Source of the DNA: Thermoplasmata archaeon
GTDB taxonomy: Archaea; Thermoplasmatota; Thermoplasmata; Thermoplasmatales; Thermoplasmataceae
Reading direction: 5' to 3'
Assembly: GCA_021810045.1 (NCBI GenBank)
Contig: JAJZJR010000005.1
Span: 39,685-103,684 of the forward strand
DNA length: 64,000 nt
The translations under genes and the position numbers were made by a program. How positions within the stretch are numbered: position 1 is the stretch's first letter; every line of letters starts with the position of its first letter. Positions 43,272 to 51,070 of this stretch are shown piece by piece. The notes beneath the pieces were generated by a model that had not been told where the DNA came from, searched no databases, and saw only the letters and a list, made by a program, of their open reading frames with translations.

Positions 43272-44462
43272 ATGGTGCAAGTCATGCTTAAATTTGGGGC
43301 ATTTTCCTGGGATTACCGCTCAAGGCCTGAGGAATACCAGTTCAGACAGTTATTGTCTCCCAGTCAGTGGGAGAAGATAGCTGAAAGCTTCAATGCAAGC
43401 GGTTATGTGGTTTTATCAACCTGTAACAGGGTTGAATTCTACTTTACTTTTAATTCAATTGAGGATAAGGAAACTGAAAGGTTACCGGATGATCATCTTA
43501 TGGTCGGTGACGATGCCCTTATGCACCTTTTCATGGTCTCTGCCGGTCTTAAATCCATGTCGGTTGGAGAAAACGAGATACTTGCCCAGGTCAAGTCAGC
43601 GTTCGACAGCCATGTAAAGGCTGGAAAGACTGACAAGCTTATCTCACTTATTTTCAGGAAAGCCATAAGTGTTGGAAAGGAGGTCCGTGATAAAACCGGA
43701 ATTTCCAGGGGAAAAACATCCATTCCCGTAATAGCCGTGGATATGACCGGAAGCCATATAGATTTCAGGAAATCAAAAATTTCAGTCATAGGCACGGGAC
43801 AGATGGCTGAAACATTTCTCAAGTATCTGCAGAAAAGAGATCCGGAAAGTATAACTGTTGTAGGCAGAACTCAGGAGAAAGCCAGTCAGCTTGCAACAAT
43901 GTATAACTGTAAATATGACAGTATTTCCAACCTTCAGTCTGTGGTCGAGGAATCAAATGCCGTATTCTGCGCAACCTCTTCCAAAAATATTCTCATCACT
44001 GCAGATATGGTGAAGGGTCACAGCAGGCCGAAGATCCTAGTGGATATTTCCAATCCAAGGAACATTGATCCGGAACTGGGGAAAGAGGAGACCATGATCG
44101 TGTACGATCTCCAGCAAATCCAGGAAATTTCACAGGCAAACTCCGGAATGAAGAAGGAAGAAATTCCCAGGGCACAGTCCATTGTGGATGCAGAATTTGA
44201 AAAATTCCAGGTCAAGCTTGCAGAATTCAGGGCAGAGGAGCTTCTTACTAAATCCTATACTTTTGCTGAGGCCATAGCCATGCGGGAGATTAACCGTATG
44301 ATGAAGGAAATAGGCAAGGGCATGGATCCAAAGGAGGCAACAAGGAAATCCGCCTCTGCCATGGTAACAAAAATTCTGGGAAATTACACTTCTGCTCTTA
44401 AGGAGGCTGCAATCAGGGGAGACACTGAACTGATTGCAAAGCTTCAGTCAATTTTCCAGTAG
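43272..44462 (+). CDS. hemA: Glutamyl-tRNA reductase
   Basis: Reduces glutamyl-tRNA to glutamate-1-semialdehyde, the first step of haem and corrinoid synthesis in the C5 route. The 396-residue protein has VLSTCNRVEFY with catalytic Cys51, SVGENEILAQVKSA, and a NADPH fold (SVIGTGQMAETFLKYL). It ends with the C-terminal dimer helix. A TATA box (GGTATATATCGG near 43245-43256) is closer to ATG 43284, which could be the true start. hemL is convergent, five bases away. Confidence 0.95.
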   Translation: MVQVMLKFGAFSWDYRSRPEEYQFRQLLSPSQWEKIAESFNASGYVVLSTCNRVEFYFTFNSIEDKETERLPDDHLMVGDDALMHLFMVSAGLKSMSVGENEILAQVKSAFDSHVKAGKTDKLISLIFRKAISVGKEVRDKTGISRGKTSIPVIAVDMTGSHIDFRKSKISVIGTGQMAETFLKYLQKRDPESITVVGRTQEKASQLATMYNCKYDSISNLQSVVEESNAVFCATSSKNILITADMVKGHSRPKILVDISNPRNIDPELGKEETMIVYDLQQIQEISQANSGMKKEEIPRAQSIVDAEFEKFQVKLAEFRAEELLTKSYTFAEAIAMREINRMMKEIGKGMDPKEATRKSASAMVTKILGNYTSALKEAAIRGDTELIAKLQSIFQ

Positions 44463-44467
44463 TTTTT

Positions 44468-45706
44468 TCAGTCTGTGATTTTCTCTGCAATTGCTCTTAT
44501 GACTTCCACTGTTTTCCCAACATCTTCATTGGAATGTGCAAAGCTAAGGAAACTGGCTTCCATCTGCGATGCTGCTATAAATATGCCGTTTTCCAGAAGT
44601 CCGTTGAAGTATCTTGAAAAGAGCTGCCTGTCTGAAGCTCCCGCAGTTCTGGAATCCACCACTTCATTCCTGTTGAAGAATATTGTGAACATGGTTCCGG
44701 AAACATTGGCCCTCACATCTGTCCCTGACTTTCCAAATGCCATTCTGGCTTCTTCAGCTATCCTGCTTGCATTGGATTCGGGAACCCTGTAATCGGACTG
44801 TTTCAGTACATCCAGGGCAGATATTCCTGCTGCCATGGAAAGTGCATTACCGGAGAATGTTCCCTGCTGGTAGAATTTTCCTGAGGGTGATACATTTTTC
44901 ATTATGTCCTCACGCCCTCCAAAGACACCAACAGGAAGGCCTCCTCCAACTATTTTCCCGAGAGTGGTAAGATCCGGTCTCACCCCAGCAATATCCTGGT
45001 ATGCACCGTAGCTTGACCTGAAACCTGTAATAACTTCATCAAAAATGAGCAAAGCCCCGTATTCCTCTGTAATTTTCCTTGCTTCCTTCAGGTATCCGGG
45101 ACTGGGGTTGACAACACCAACATTTCCAAGGACAGGTTCAAGAATGAATGCGGCTATATTTTTCCCGAATTTCCTGAAAGCCTCATGCAGGGCATCGGGA
45201 TCGTTGTACGGAATTTCTATTGTGGCTCTTGAGGAAGCATCCTTCAGTTCTGAAACCGGGACTGATTCCAGCGCGTAATCGTGAGAACCATGAAAACCTC
45301 CCTCTATCTTGAGGATGAGGGATCTGCCTGTAAAGAACCTGGCAAGCCTTATGGCATGCATTGTTGATTCCGTGCCTGAGTTTGTGAACCTGAGCATTTC
45401 TATTGAGGGAATCGCACTTTTTATCCTCTCTCCAAGCTCAATCTCCAATTTCCCGGGAGTGCCAAGTGATGTGGCCTTTCCTGCCTGTTCCCGTATTGCA
45501 TCAACCACTTCCTTCCTTGAGTGTCCAAGAATCATGGGGCCGAATGCAAGACAGTAATCGATGTACTCTTGACCATCCTCGTCCCTTAATCTTGAACCGG
45601 TTCCCTCTGCCATGAATTTCGGAGAGGGTGGGTAATATCTTACCGGTGAATTTACTCCTCCGGGAAAGAGCGACTTAGCCTTTGTGTAAAGAGAATATGA
45701 GGACAT
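44468..45706 (-). CDS. hemL: Glutamate-1-semialdehyde aminotransferase
   Basis: Converts glutamate-1-semialdehyde to 5-aminolevulinate, the step after hemA. About 412 residues: FPGGVNSPVRYYPP, RFTNSGTESTMHAIRLAR, IFDEVITGFR, and the PLP Lys in TLGKIVGGGLPVGV. The ORF is open 48 codons farther, but that stretch is unlike the family; ATG 45706 (MSSYSLYTKAK) is chosen. Confidence 0.95.
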   Translation of the reverse strand: MSSYSLYTKAKSLFPGGVNSPVRYYPPSPKFMAEGTGSRLRDEDGQEYIDYCLAFGPMILGHSRKEVVDAIREQAGKATSLGTPGKLEIELGERIKSAIPSIEMLRFTNSGTESTMHAIRLARFFTGRSLILKIEGGFHGSHDYALESVPVSELKDASSRATIEIPYNDPDALHEAFRKFGKNIAAFILEPVLGNVGVVNPSPGYLKEARKITEEYGALLIFDEVITGFRSSYGAYQDIAGVRPDLTTLGKIVGGGLPVGVFGGREDIMKNVSPSGKFYQQGTFSGNALSMAAGISALDVLKQSDYRVPESNASRIAEEARMAFGKSGTDVRANVSGTMFTIFFNRNEVVDSRTAGASDRQLFSRYFNGLLENGIFIAASQMEASFLSFAHSNEDVGKTVEVIRAIAEKITD

Positions 45707-45797
45707 AAATGGACATTGCATTATGCAATTAATGTTAACTGGATCTTTATCATGAGAAAGAATCAAATTAATTAGAAGGCAAAATGTTCCTGTATTA

Positions 45798-46850
45798 TTG
45801 GATGAGTTTAAGACAGTCCACAGCATATTTTCGGACGATGCCAGGAACATGCAGGCAATTCATGCTTCTTCAGTAGATCTGGTTGTCACATCCCCGCCAT
45901 ACCCTATGATAGGGATGTGGGATGAGTTATTCACTCAATTGAATCCGCAGATTGGCCGGTACATTATGGATAACAGCCCAGATCTGGCATATGACCTGAT
46001 GCACCAGGAGCTGGGCATGGTCTGGAATGAAGTTTACAGGGTCCTTAAACCCGGGGGCATTGCCTGCATAAACATAGGGGATGCCACAAGAACAGTAGGA
46101 GGTGAATACCGGCTTTATCCTTCCCACAGCACAGTTTCAGCTTCAATGAGGGACATTGGTTTTTACGAATCGCCTTCAATTATCTGGAGGAAACAGTCCA
46201 ATTCTCCAAATAAGTTCCTCGGCTCAGGTACAATGCCTCCAGGAGCCTATGTTACGCTTGAACATGAATACATCCTCATATTCAGGAAACCACCTAGAAG
46301 ACAATTCTCAGGCACCGGGGAGAAGAAGATCAGGTCAGAAAGTTCCTACTTCTGGGAGGAGAGGAATCAATGGTTTTCAGACCTGTGGGAGAATGTCAAA
46401 GGTGTAAGACAGGGGCTTTCAGACACTGAAACAAGGAAGAGGAGCGCGGCATTTCCATTTGAGGTTCCTTACCGGCTTATCAACATGTTCTCTGTTGCCG
46501 GTGACACTGTACTTGACCCATTTCTGGGAACGGGAACAACCACGTTGGCTGCAATAGCATCAATGAGAAACAGCATCGGTTATGAGAAGGAACCAGAACT
46601 TTGCAACAGGGTTATTGAGAAGGCACTTAAGGGAACGGAATCATTAAACGAATATCTTGAGAAAAGGATCCAGAGGCATCTGGATTATGTGAAAAATGCT
46701 GAAGTAAAAGGTTCAGCGTTTTCTTACTTCAATGAACATCATGGATTCCCAGTCAAGACAAGGAGTGAGAGAGATCTGTGCATCAGGAAAGTGAAGTCTA
46801 TCCACCCCGGCAGTTCAGGAAATGCCATCACAGCTTTCCATTCTTTATGA
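45798..46850 (+). CDS. Solitary DNA methyltransferase (probably N4-cytosine, beta class)
   Basis: A 350-residue type II methyltransferase. Motif IV is TSPPYPM near residue 31, before motif I (VLDPFLGTGTTTLAA near 238). That order is the beta class, and TSPPY is more usual in N4-cytosine than N6-adenine enzymes. The C-terminal 80 residues are basic and unlike the core. No restriction nuclease is next to it, so it is either regulatory/housekeeping or a remnant of a restriction system. The start is TTG 45798 with a TATA-like AAATTAATT 25-30 bases before. It is divergent from hemL. Confidence 0.88.
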   Translation: MDEFKTVHSIFSDDARNMQAIHASSVDLVVTSPPYPMIGMWDELFTQLNPQIGRYIMDNSPDLAYDLMHQELGMVWNEVYRVLKPGGIACINIGDATRTVGGEYRLYPSHSTVSASMRDIGFYESPSIIWRKQSNSPNKFLGSGTMPPGAYVTLEHEYILIFRKPPRRQFSGTGEKKIRSESSYFWEERNQWFSDLWENVKGVRQGLSDTETRKRSAAFPFEVPYRLINMFSVAGDTVLDPFLGTGTTTLAAIASMRNSIGYEKEPELCNRVIEKALKGTESLNEYLEKRIQRHLDYVKNAEVKGSAFSYFNEHHGFPVKTRSERDLCIRKVKSIHPGSSGNAITAFHSL

Positions 46851-46866
46851 ATGCAGGTTGGTGCTT

Positions 46867-47460
46867 TCAGTTCTTTGATGAAAGTTCTGTAAACCTGAAG
46901 CACCCCATGGTGTGGTCATTCACCATTCCCACAGCCTGCATGAATGAATAGCAGATTGTGGATCCCACAAACTTGAATCCCCTTTTAATCAGGTCTTTAC
47001 TCATCCTGTCTGAAATTTCCGTCTTTGCGGGCACATCCTTTATGGATGGCCATCTGTTCACCACTGGTTTTCCATTGACAAATGCCCACGCATAACTGTC
47101 AAAGGTTCCAAACTCTTCCCTGATCCTGAGGAATGCTCCTGCATTTACAATTGCAGCATTTATTTTCAAACGGTTTCTGACAATGCCTGTGTCCCGGAGA
47201 AGCCTCTCATACTCCCCGTCTGAATATGAAGCAACGATTTCGGGATCAAACCCGCCAAATGCAATTCTGTAATTCTCCCTCTTGTGAAGGATGGTTTTCC
47301 AGCTAAGTCCTGCCTGTGCCCCTTCAAGAATTAGGAATTCAAAGAGCTTATTGTCATCATGCACAGGTGTACCCCATTCCCTGTCATGATATTCAACATA
47401 TAGCGGATCATTGAGGGGAACCCAGGCACATCTCTCAGGTTCCTGCATATTTTCAGGCAT
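46867..47460 (-). CDS. tag: DNA-3-methyladenine glycosylase I
   Basis: Removes 3-methyladenine from DNA. The 197-residue protein has the four zinc ligands of Tag: Cys in RCAWV, His in YHDREWG, and the late pair in NDHTMGCF. QAGLSWKTILHKRENYR and NRWPS are the base-binding parts. The last residues lie 17 bases from the convergent methyltransferase stop. Its pairing with a methyltransferase gene may be accidental. Confidence 0.95.
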   Translation of the reverse strand: MPENMQEPERCAWVPLNDPLYVEYHDREWGTPVHDDNKLFEFLILEGAQAGLSWKTILHKRENYRIAFGGFDPEIVASYSDGEYERLLRDTGIVRNRLKINAAIVNAGAFLRIREEFGTFDSYAWAFVNGKPVVNRWPSIKDVPAKTEISDRMSKDLIKRGFKFVGSTICYSFMQAVGMVNDHTMGCFRFTELSSKN

Positions 47461-47524
47461 TGTGATGTGGAGAAATCAGGTCAGCCTATTTCTCCATTCC
47501 GCTCAAAGCCTGCATTCATCAGGA

Positions 47525-47812
47525 TCAGAAGCGCTTCCTGCTGAATTTCAGCTTGCCAACATATTTCAGGATCCATTCAACAAGCCTCTGGTATGTCCGA
47601 ATACCTTCGTCCAGGACAATAATAAGGCCATTCTCCTCCGCAACGAACTCCTTAGAGCTCATCCAATCAAGATAGGTGATGAACTTATCGTATGCAAGGC
47701 CTGAGTACGTTGCCAGTTTTGTCTTATTGAGCGGCCCCTCTTCCATGAGGGTCTTGATTATCCTGGCAATAACGTACAGATCAGGCTTGAATTCCTGATC
47801 CCTGGAATTCAA
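47525..47812 (-). CDS. Small winged-helix protein (archaeal regulator-like)
   Basis: A 95-residue protein: helix YVIARIIKTLMEEGP, then LNKTKLATYSGLAYDKFITYLDWMSSKEFV (helix-turn-helix), a wing ENGLIIVLDEGI and a C-terminal helix. This is the pattern of the many small archaeal winged-helix proteins that read their target DNA as dimers. The basic end (KLKFSRKRF) is consistent with DNA binding. It lies just before the transposable element on the opposite strand. The target is unknown. Confidence 0.75.
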   Translation of the reverse strand: MNSRDQEFKPDLYVIARIIKTLMEEGPLNKTKLATYSGLAYDKFITYLDWMSSKEFVAEENGLIIVLDEGIRTYQRLVEWILKYVGKLKFSRKRF

Positions 47813-47868
47813 GGAAAAACCACCTAAGCTCCGTTATGAGATTATCTATCAGAAGCCGAGCGGGAGAA

Positions 47869-47888
47869 CCCCTTCCGAAAGGGAGGGG
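47869..47888 (+). repeat. Left-end hairpin of the IS605-family element
   Basis: CCCCTTCC and GGGAGGGG pair in an eight-base stem (one G-T) closed by a GAAA tetraloop. In this family such imperfect hairpins mark the ends recognised by TnpA. Confidence 0.65.
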
Positions 47889-47926
47889 AAGTGAGCGAGG
47901 CAAAACATTTGGCGGGAGAAAAAAAC

Positions 47927-47936
47927 CTATATAAAG
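47927..47936 (+). promoter_or_regulatory. TATA box of tnpB
   Basis: CTATATAAAG lies 22-31 bases before the TTG start codon at 47958. It fits a leaderless transcript starting at the TTG. Confidence 0.6.
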
Positions 47937-47957
47937 AGAGAGAATTACATAAATGAG

Positions 47958-49178
47958 TTGTTGAAAGCCTACAGATACCGATTGTACCCTTCAGAAGATC
48001 AGAAGGTAATGCTTGCGAAGCATTTTGGTAGCTGCAGGTTTGTGTGGAACTATTTTCTTGACCTGAATAACAAGAGTTATGCAGAGACGGGAAAAGGTTC
48101 CAACTACAACCGGATGAGCAAGGAACTTTCTCACCTGAAGAAACATGAAGAGTATCAATGGCTGAAAGAGACCAATGCACAGAGTCTTCAACAGTCATTG
48201 ATGCACCTTGAAACTGCATTCAAAAAATTCTTCAAGAAGCTGGCCGAGGAACCAGTTTTCAAGGGGAAACATAAGAGGCAGTCTTTCACGGTGCCGCAGG
48301 CTTTCAAAGTAATTGAAAACCTGCTTTACATTCCTAAATTCAAAAAACCAATCAGGATGTTCAGGCACAGGGATTTCAACGGTCAGGTGAGAAGCATAAC
48401 GATCTCACAGGAACCATCAGGGAAGTATCATGCTTCAATCCTCGTGTATGAACAGGATCCTGATATTCAGCAGATGCCAGTGACGGAGGAATCCGCAATA
48501 GGCATCGATATGGGAATAAAGACATTCGCCACCCTTTCGGACGGGGTGCAGATACAGAAACCAAAACATTTTGTACAGTCAGAAAAGAAACTGGTGAAGG
48601 CACAGAAGAGACTTTCACGGAAGAAGAAAGGATCACACAACAGAATGAAACAGCGTGTCAGGGTGGCACGCATACAGGAACACATGGCGAATCAGAGGAG
48701 GGATTTCCTCAACAGGGTATCCGATGTCCTCACAAGGACATACGATACAATAGCCGTTGAGGATCTGAGCCTCAAAGATATGATGAATGGCAATCACCGC
48801 CGTGCAAAGGCAGTAGCCGATGCAGGGTGGGGGATGTTCAGAGTGATGCTGAAAACCAAGGCATCACAGAGGGGCAGGAACTTCATGGAGATCGGGAGGT
48901 ATGAACCATCCACGAAGATGTGTTCAGCCTGTGGTCACGTAAAGTCAGAGATGAAGCTGTCAGAAAGACGCTTCATCTGTGACATTTGTGGCTACACCAA
49001 TGATCGTGATGTGAATGCGGCCATCAATATCAGAAGATTCGCACTGATTTCGGAAGGAGTACCCACGGAGAGTGGGGAATTAACGCCTGTGGACAGACGC
49101 ACCTCTGCTCTGGAACTTCTCGCAAGGGAAGGGATCAGGGCAAGTGTACTGGTTGAAGCAGGAAGCCCCGTCCATTAG
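47958..49178 (+). CDS. tnpB: RNA-guided nuclease TnpB (IS605 OrfB)
   Basis: A 406-residue protein. The N-terminal 180 residues are the helix-rich WED/REC-like part (KAYRYRLYPSEDQ). The RuvC-like nuclease follows with all its acidic residues: Asp in GIDMGIK, Glu in VEDLSLKDM, and Asp in RDVNAAINI. A zinc finger CSACG...CDICG sits between the last two. TnpB proteins use a right-end RNA to cut DNA next to a short motif. The frame is unbroken. It starts with TTG TTG. The C-terminal 25 residues run into the right-end hairpin, as usual. Confidence 0.93.
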   Translation: MLKAYRYRLYPSEDQKVMLAKHFGSCRFVWNYFLDLNNKSYAETGKGSNYNRMSKELSHLKKHEEYQWLKETNAQSLQQSLMHLETAFKKFFKKLAEEPVFKGKHKRQSFTVPQAFKVIENLLYIPKFKKPIRMFRHRDFNGQVRSITISQEPSGKYHASILVYEQDPDIQQMPVTEESAIGIDMGIKTFATLSDGVQIQKPKHFVQSEKKLVKAQKRLSRKKKGSHNRMKQRVRVARIQEHMANQRRDFLNRVSDVLTRTYDTIAVEDLSLKDMMNGNHRRAKAVADAGWGMFRVMLKTKASQRGRNFMEIGRYEPSTKMCSACGHVKSEMKLSERRFICDICGYTNDRDVNAAINIRRFALISEGVPTESGELTPVDRRTSALELLAREGIRASVLVEAGSPVH

Positions 49179-49195
49179 GGCGGGGAGGATTTCAC
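49060..49195 (+). ncRNA. Candidate TnpB guide (right-end/omega) RNA
   Basis: In studied IS605 elements the guide RNA is cut from the end of the tnpB transcript and its right end, finishing in a hairpin and then the variable guide. Here the GAAGCAGGAAG box, an eight-base stem (CCCCGTCC/GGGCGGGG with one G-T, loop ATTA, 49166-49185) and AGGATTTCAC occupy that position. The start is an estimate. No direct evidence of expression. Confidence 0.5.
49166..49185 (+). repeat. Right-end hairpin of the IS605-family element
   Basis: CCCCGTCC pairs with GGGCGGGG around an ATTA loop. The stop codon of tnpB lies inside this structure. Confidence 0.65.
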
Positions 49196-49243
49196 ATTAT
49201 AGTGGAAAACTAAAAATGCCTGAAGCACTCTCCGTAGGTATAA

Positions 49244-49702
49244 ATGCATGTAGACAGTCCGCAATATGGTGTGATAAGGCAGTTCCAGAGAAGTGACATA
49301 AACAGGGTTCTGGAGATAGCGAGTCACTCTCTCACTGAATATTATACCTCAAGTCTTATTTTTGACCTTTACGAATCATGGCCCGAGGGATTCACTGTTT
49401 ACACCGTAGACAATGAAATTGTTGCTTTCATGATCGCTGCAAGGAACACCCCCAATGAAGCAAGAATTCTCATGTTTGCTGTAGATGAAGATCACAGGAG
49501 ACAGGGAATCGGTGAAAAACTCATGCAGGAATTTGTCATTTTTGCCAGCATGAATGGTTTCATAAGTCTGAAGCTGGAAGTAAAAACAGATAATGATTCT
49601 GCAATAAATTTCTACAAAAAATTCGGGTTTGTGATCACATCAAGACTGCGTGCTTATTACAGCGACGCATCCGATGCTTTCACAATGTGGAAAATAATAT
49701 AA
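49244..49702 (+). CDS. GNAT N-acetyltransferase, RimI/NatA-like
   Basis: A 152-residue acetyltransferase. VDEDHRRQGIGEKLMQEF is the acetyl-CoA-binding motif A. LKLEVKTDNDSAINFYKKFGFV is the motif B pattern of the RimI/Ard1 group that acetylates protein N-termini. By likeness it may be the archaeal N-terminal acetyltransferase; small-molecule acetylation cannot be excluded. It is convergent with mat, two bases from its stop. Confidence 0.82.
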   Translation: MHVDSPQYGVIRQFQRSDINRVLEIASHSLTEYYTSSLIFDLYESWPEGFTVYTVDNEIVAFMIAARNTPNEARILMFAVDEDHRRQGIGEKLMQEFVIFASMNGFISLKLEVKTDNDSAINFYKKFGFVITSRLRAYYSDASDAFTMWKII

Positions 49703-49704
49703 AT

Positions 49705-50910
49705 TTAGAATACTGATACTTTTCCTTCAGTAAACATCTTTGTGAGTTCAGATATTCTCTCAAGTCTCTCATCAGCAATTCTTCTGATGTTGTTCTTGAG
49801 TTTTGAAGGATCAACGTTGTCAGCATATATGACCTGCAGGCTTGCCACATGGGGATCGTCAATTCTTCTTCCGATCTGGGACACTATTCTCACATGAACT
49901 TCCTGTACATCACTGCCGTGTTCCTTTACAACATCCTGCGCAATGAGATTTGAAAGTACATTGTACAACTTTCCAACGTGAGTTACCGGGTTCTTTCCTG
50001 CGGCAGCTTCCATACTCATTGGTCTGTAGGGTGTGATAAGACCGGTGACCCTGTTTCCTCTTCCCACGGAACCATCGTCTCCGTTTTCCATTGAGAGACC
50101 GGTTACTGTCAGGTAGTGCCCGGTTCCCTTTCCATCTTCCTCATCAGCAGTGTTTATATATATGTTAACCGGCTTGTCTGTCAGTCCAGTGGCGTGTTTC
50201 GTGATATGTTCTCTGAGTTCTTCCTTGACAGAGAAGTATTCAGGATCATCCTTGACAAATTTGTCTACATAGGCTGCAGCAACTGTGAGGTTAATTGTAT
50301 CCTTCTGTCTGAAACCCATTACCTTGATATCATATCCGATTGCTGGCAGCTTTGCCTTGAATTCCTTGCCGTTAAGATACTTCTCGGTCTCGTATACAAG
50401 CCTCTCTGTGTCAGAGTATGGTGCAAACCCGACTCCGAAAGACGTGTCGTTTGCCCTGAGCTTTGAAGTATCATAAATTTCAGTCAGGTCTACAGAACCA
50501 TGTCCGATTCTGCAATCGATCATGACATCTGTGTCCATGTCCAGGTGCTTGAAGTTGTCCTGAAGATATTCCTTTGTAGCCTTAACTGCAATGGACTTGA
50601 ATGGTATCCTGTCATTTCCAACCTTTGTGGTTGCTCTTCCGCTGAGAAGAATATAAGTTGGTTCCAGTACCTTTCCCCCACCAAAGGCAGGAGCAGACTG
50701 GCCCCCTACAACCTCTACCTGGTCTGTGTTATGGTGGAGAATCTTTCCATATTCCTTAAGGTAATACTTGCTCAATGCTCTGCTAACTGATTCTGCAATT
50801 CCATCTGAAACACTGTCAGGGTGTCCAATACCCTTCCTCTCTACAATTTCAATTTCTCTCTTGTGTGTTGGTGTTTGCGTGATTTGCTCAACTGCAATGT
50901 TTCTTTCCAT
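49705..50910 (-). CDS. mat: S-adenosylmethionine synthetase, archaeal type
   Basis: Makes S-adenosylmethionine from methionine and ATP. The 401-residue protein is of the archaeal MAT family, diverged from bacterial MetK: ERKGIGHPDSVSDGIAESVSRAL, QVEVVGGQSAPAFGGGKVLEP, and GDDGSVGRGNRVTGLITPYRPMSMEAAAGKNPVTHVGK. A TATA box (minus strand GTTAAATATTAAATCCC at 50930-50946) is 20-36 bases before the ATG. Confidence 0.97.
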   Translation of the reverse strand: MERNIAVEQITQTPTHKREIEIVERKGIGHPDSVSDGIAESVSRALSKYYLKEYGKILHHNTDQVEVVGGQSAPAFGGGKVLEPTYILLSGRATTKVGNDRIPFKSIAVKATKEYLQDNFKHLDMDTDVMIDCRIGHGSVDLTEIYDTSKLRANDTSFGVGFAPYSDTERLVYETEKYLNGKEFKAKLPAIGYDIKVMGFRQKDTINLTVAAAYVDKFVKDDPEYFSVKEELREHITKHATGLTDKPVNIYINTADEEDGKGTGHYLTVTGLSMENGDDGSVGRGNRVTGLITPYRPMSMEAAAGKNPVTHVGKLYNVLSNLIAQDVVKEHGSDVQEVHVRIVSQIGRRIDDPHVASLQVIYADNVDPSKLKNNIRRIADERLERISELTKMFTEGKVSVF

Positions 50911-50994
50911 TGTATTGCCTCTTTGCGTGGGATTTAATATTTAACATAAAGCTTTTGTATTTCTCACAGGTATATTACCATATTAACAATAAAA

Positions 50995-51009
50995 ATTACT
51001 GTTAGTAAT
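50995..51009. promoter_or_regulatory. Palindrome in the mat-purH intergenic region
   Basis: ATTACT-GTT-AGTAAT: perfect six-base arms. It lies between the two divergent promoters, about 62-76 bases before the purH ATG. It is A/T-rich, so chance is not excluded. Confidence 0.3.
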
Positions 51010-51070
51010 CTTTTCTATTAGAATCATTGCAATGGAAATCACTTAAACAAGAACACCATAAGCAATCATA

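Larger units (their letters stand above)
47860..49200 (+). mobile_element. TnpB-only IS605-family element
   Basis: A unit of about 1.3 kb with one gene (tnpB), a left-end hairpin at 47869-47888 and a right-end hairpin at 49166-49185. There is no TnpA transposase, so it belongs to the tnpB-only (IS1341-like) group and would need a helper to move. The outer borders are estimates: IS605 elements have no terminal inverted repeats or target duplications. A partly decayed relative lies at 40030-40191. Confidence 0.7.

Noticed and set aside
45707..45850. 48-codon N-terminal extension of hemL
   Set aside because: The extension does not look like the family, overlaps the divergent methyltransferase start, and ATG 45706 begins the conserved region.
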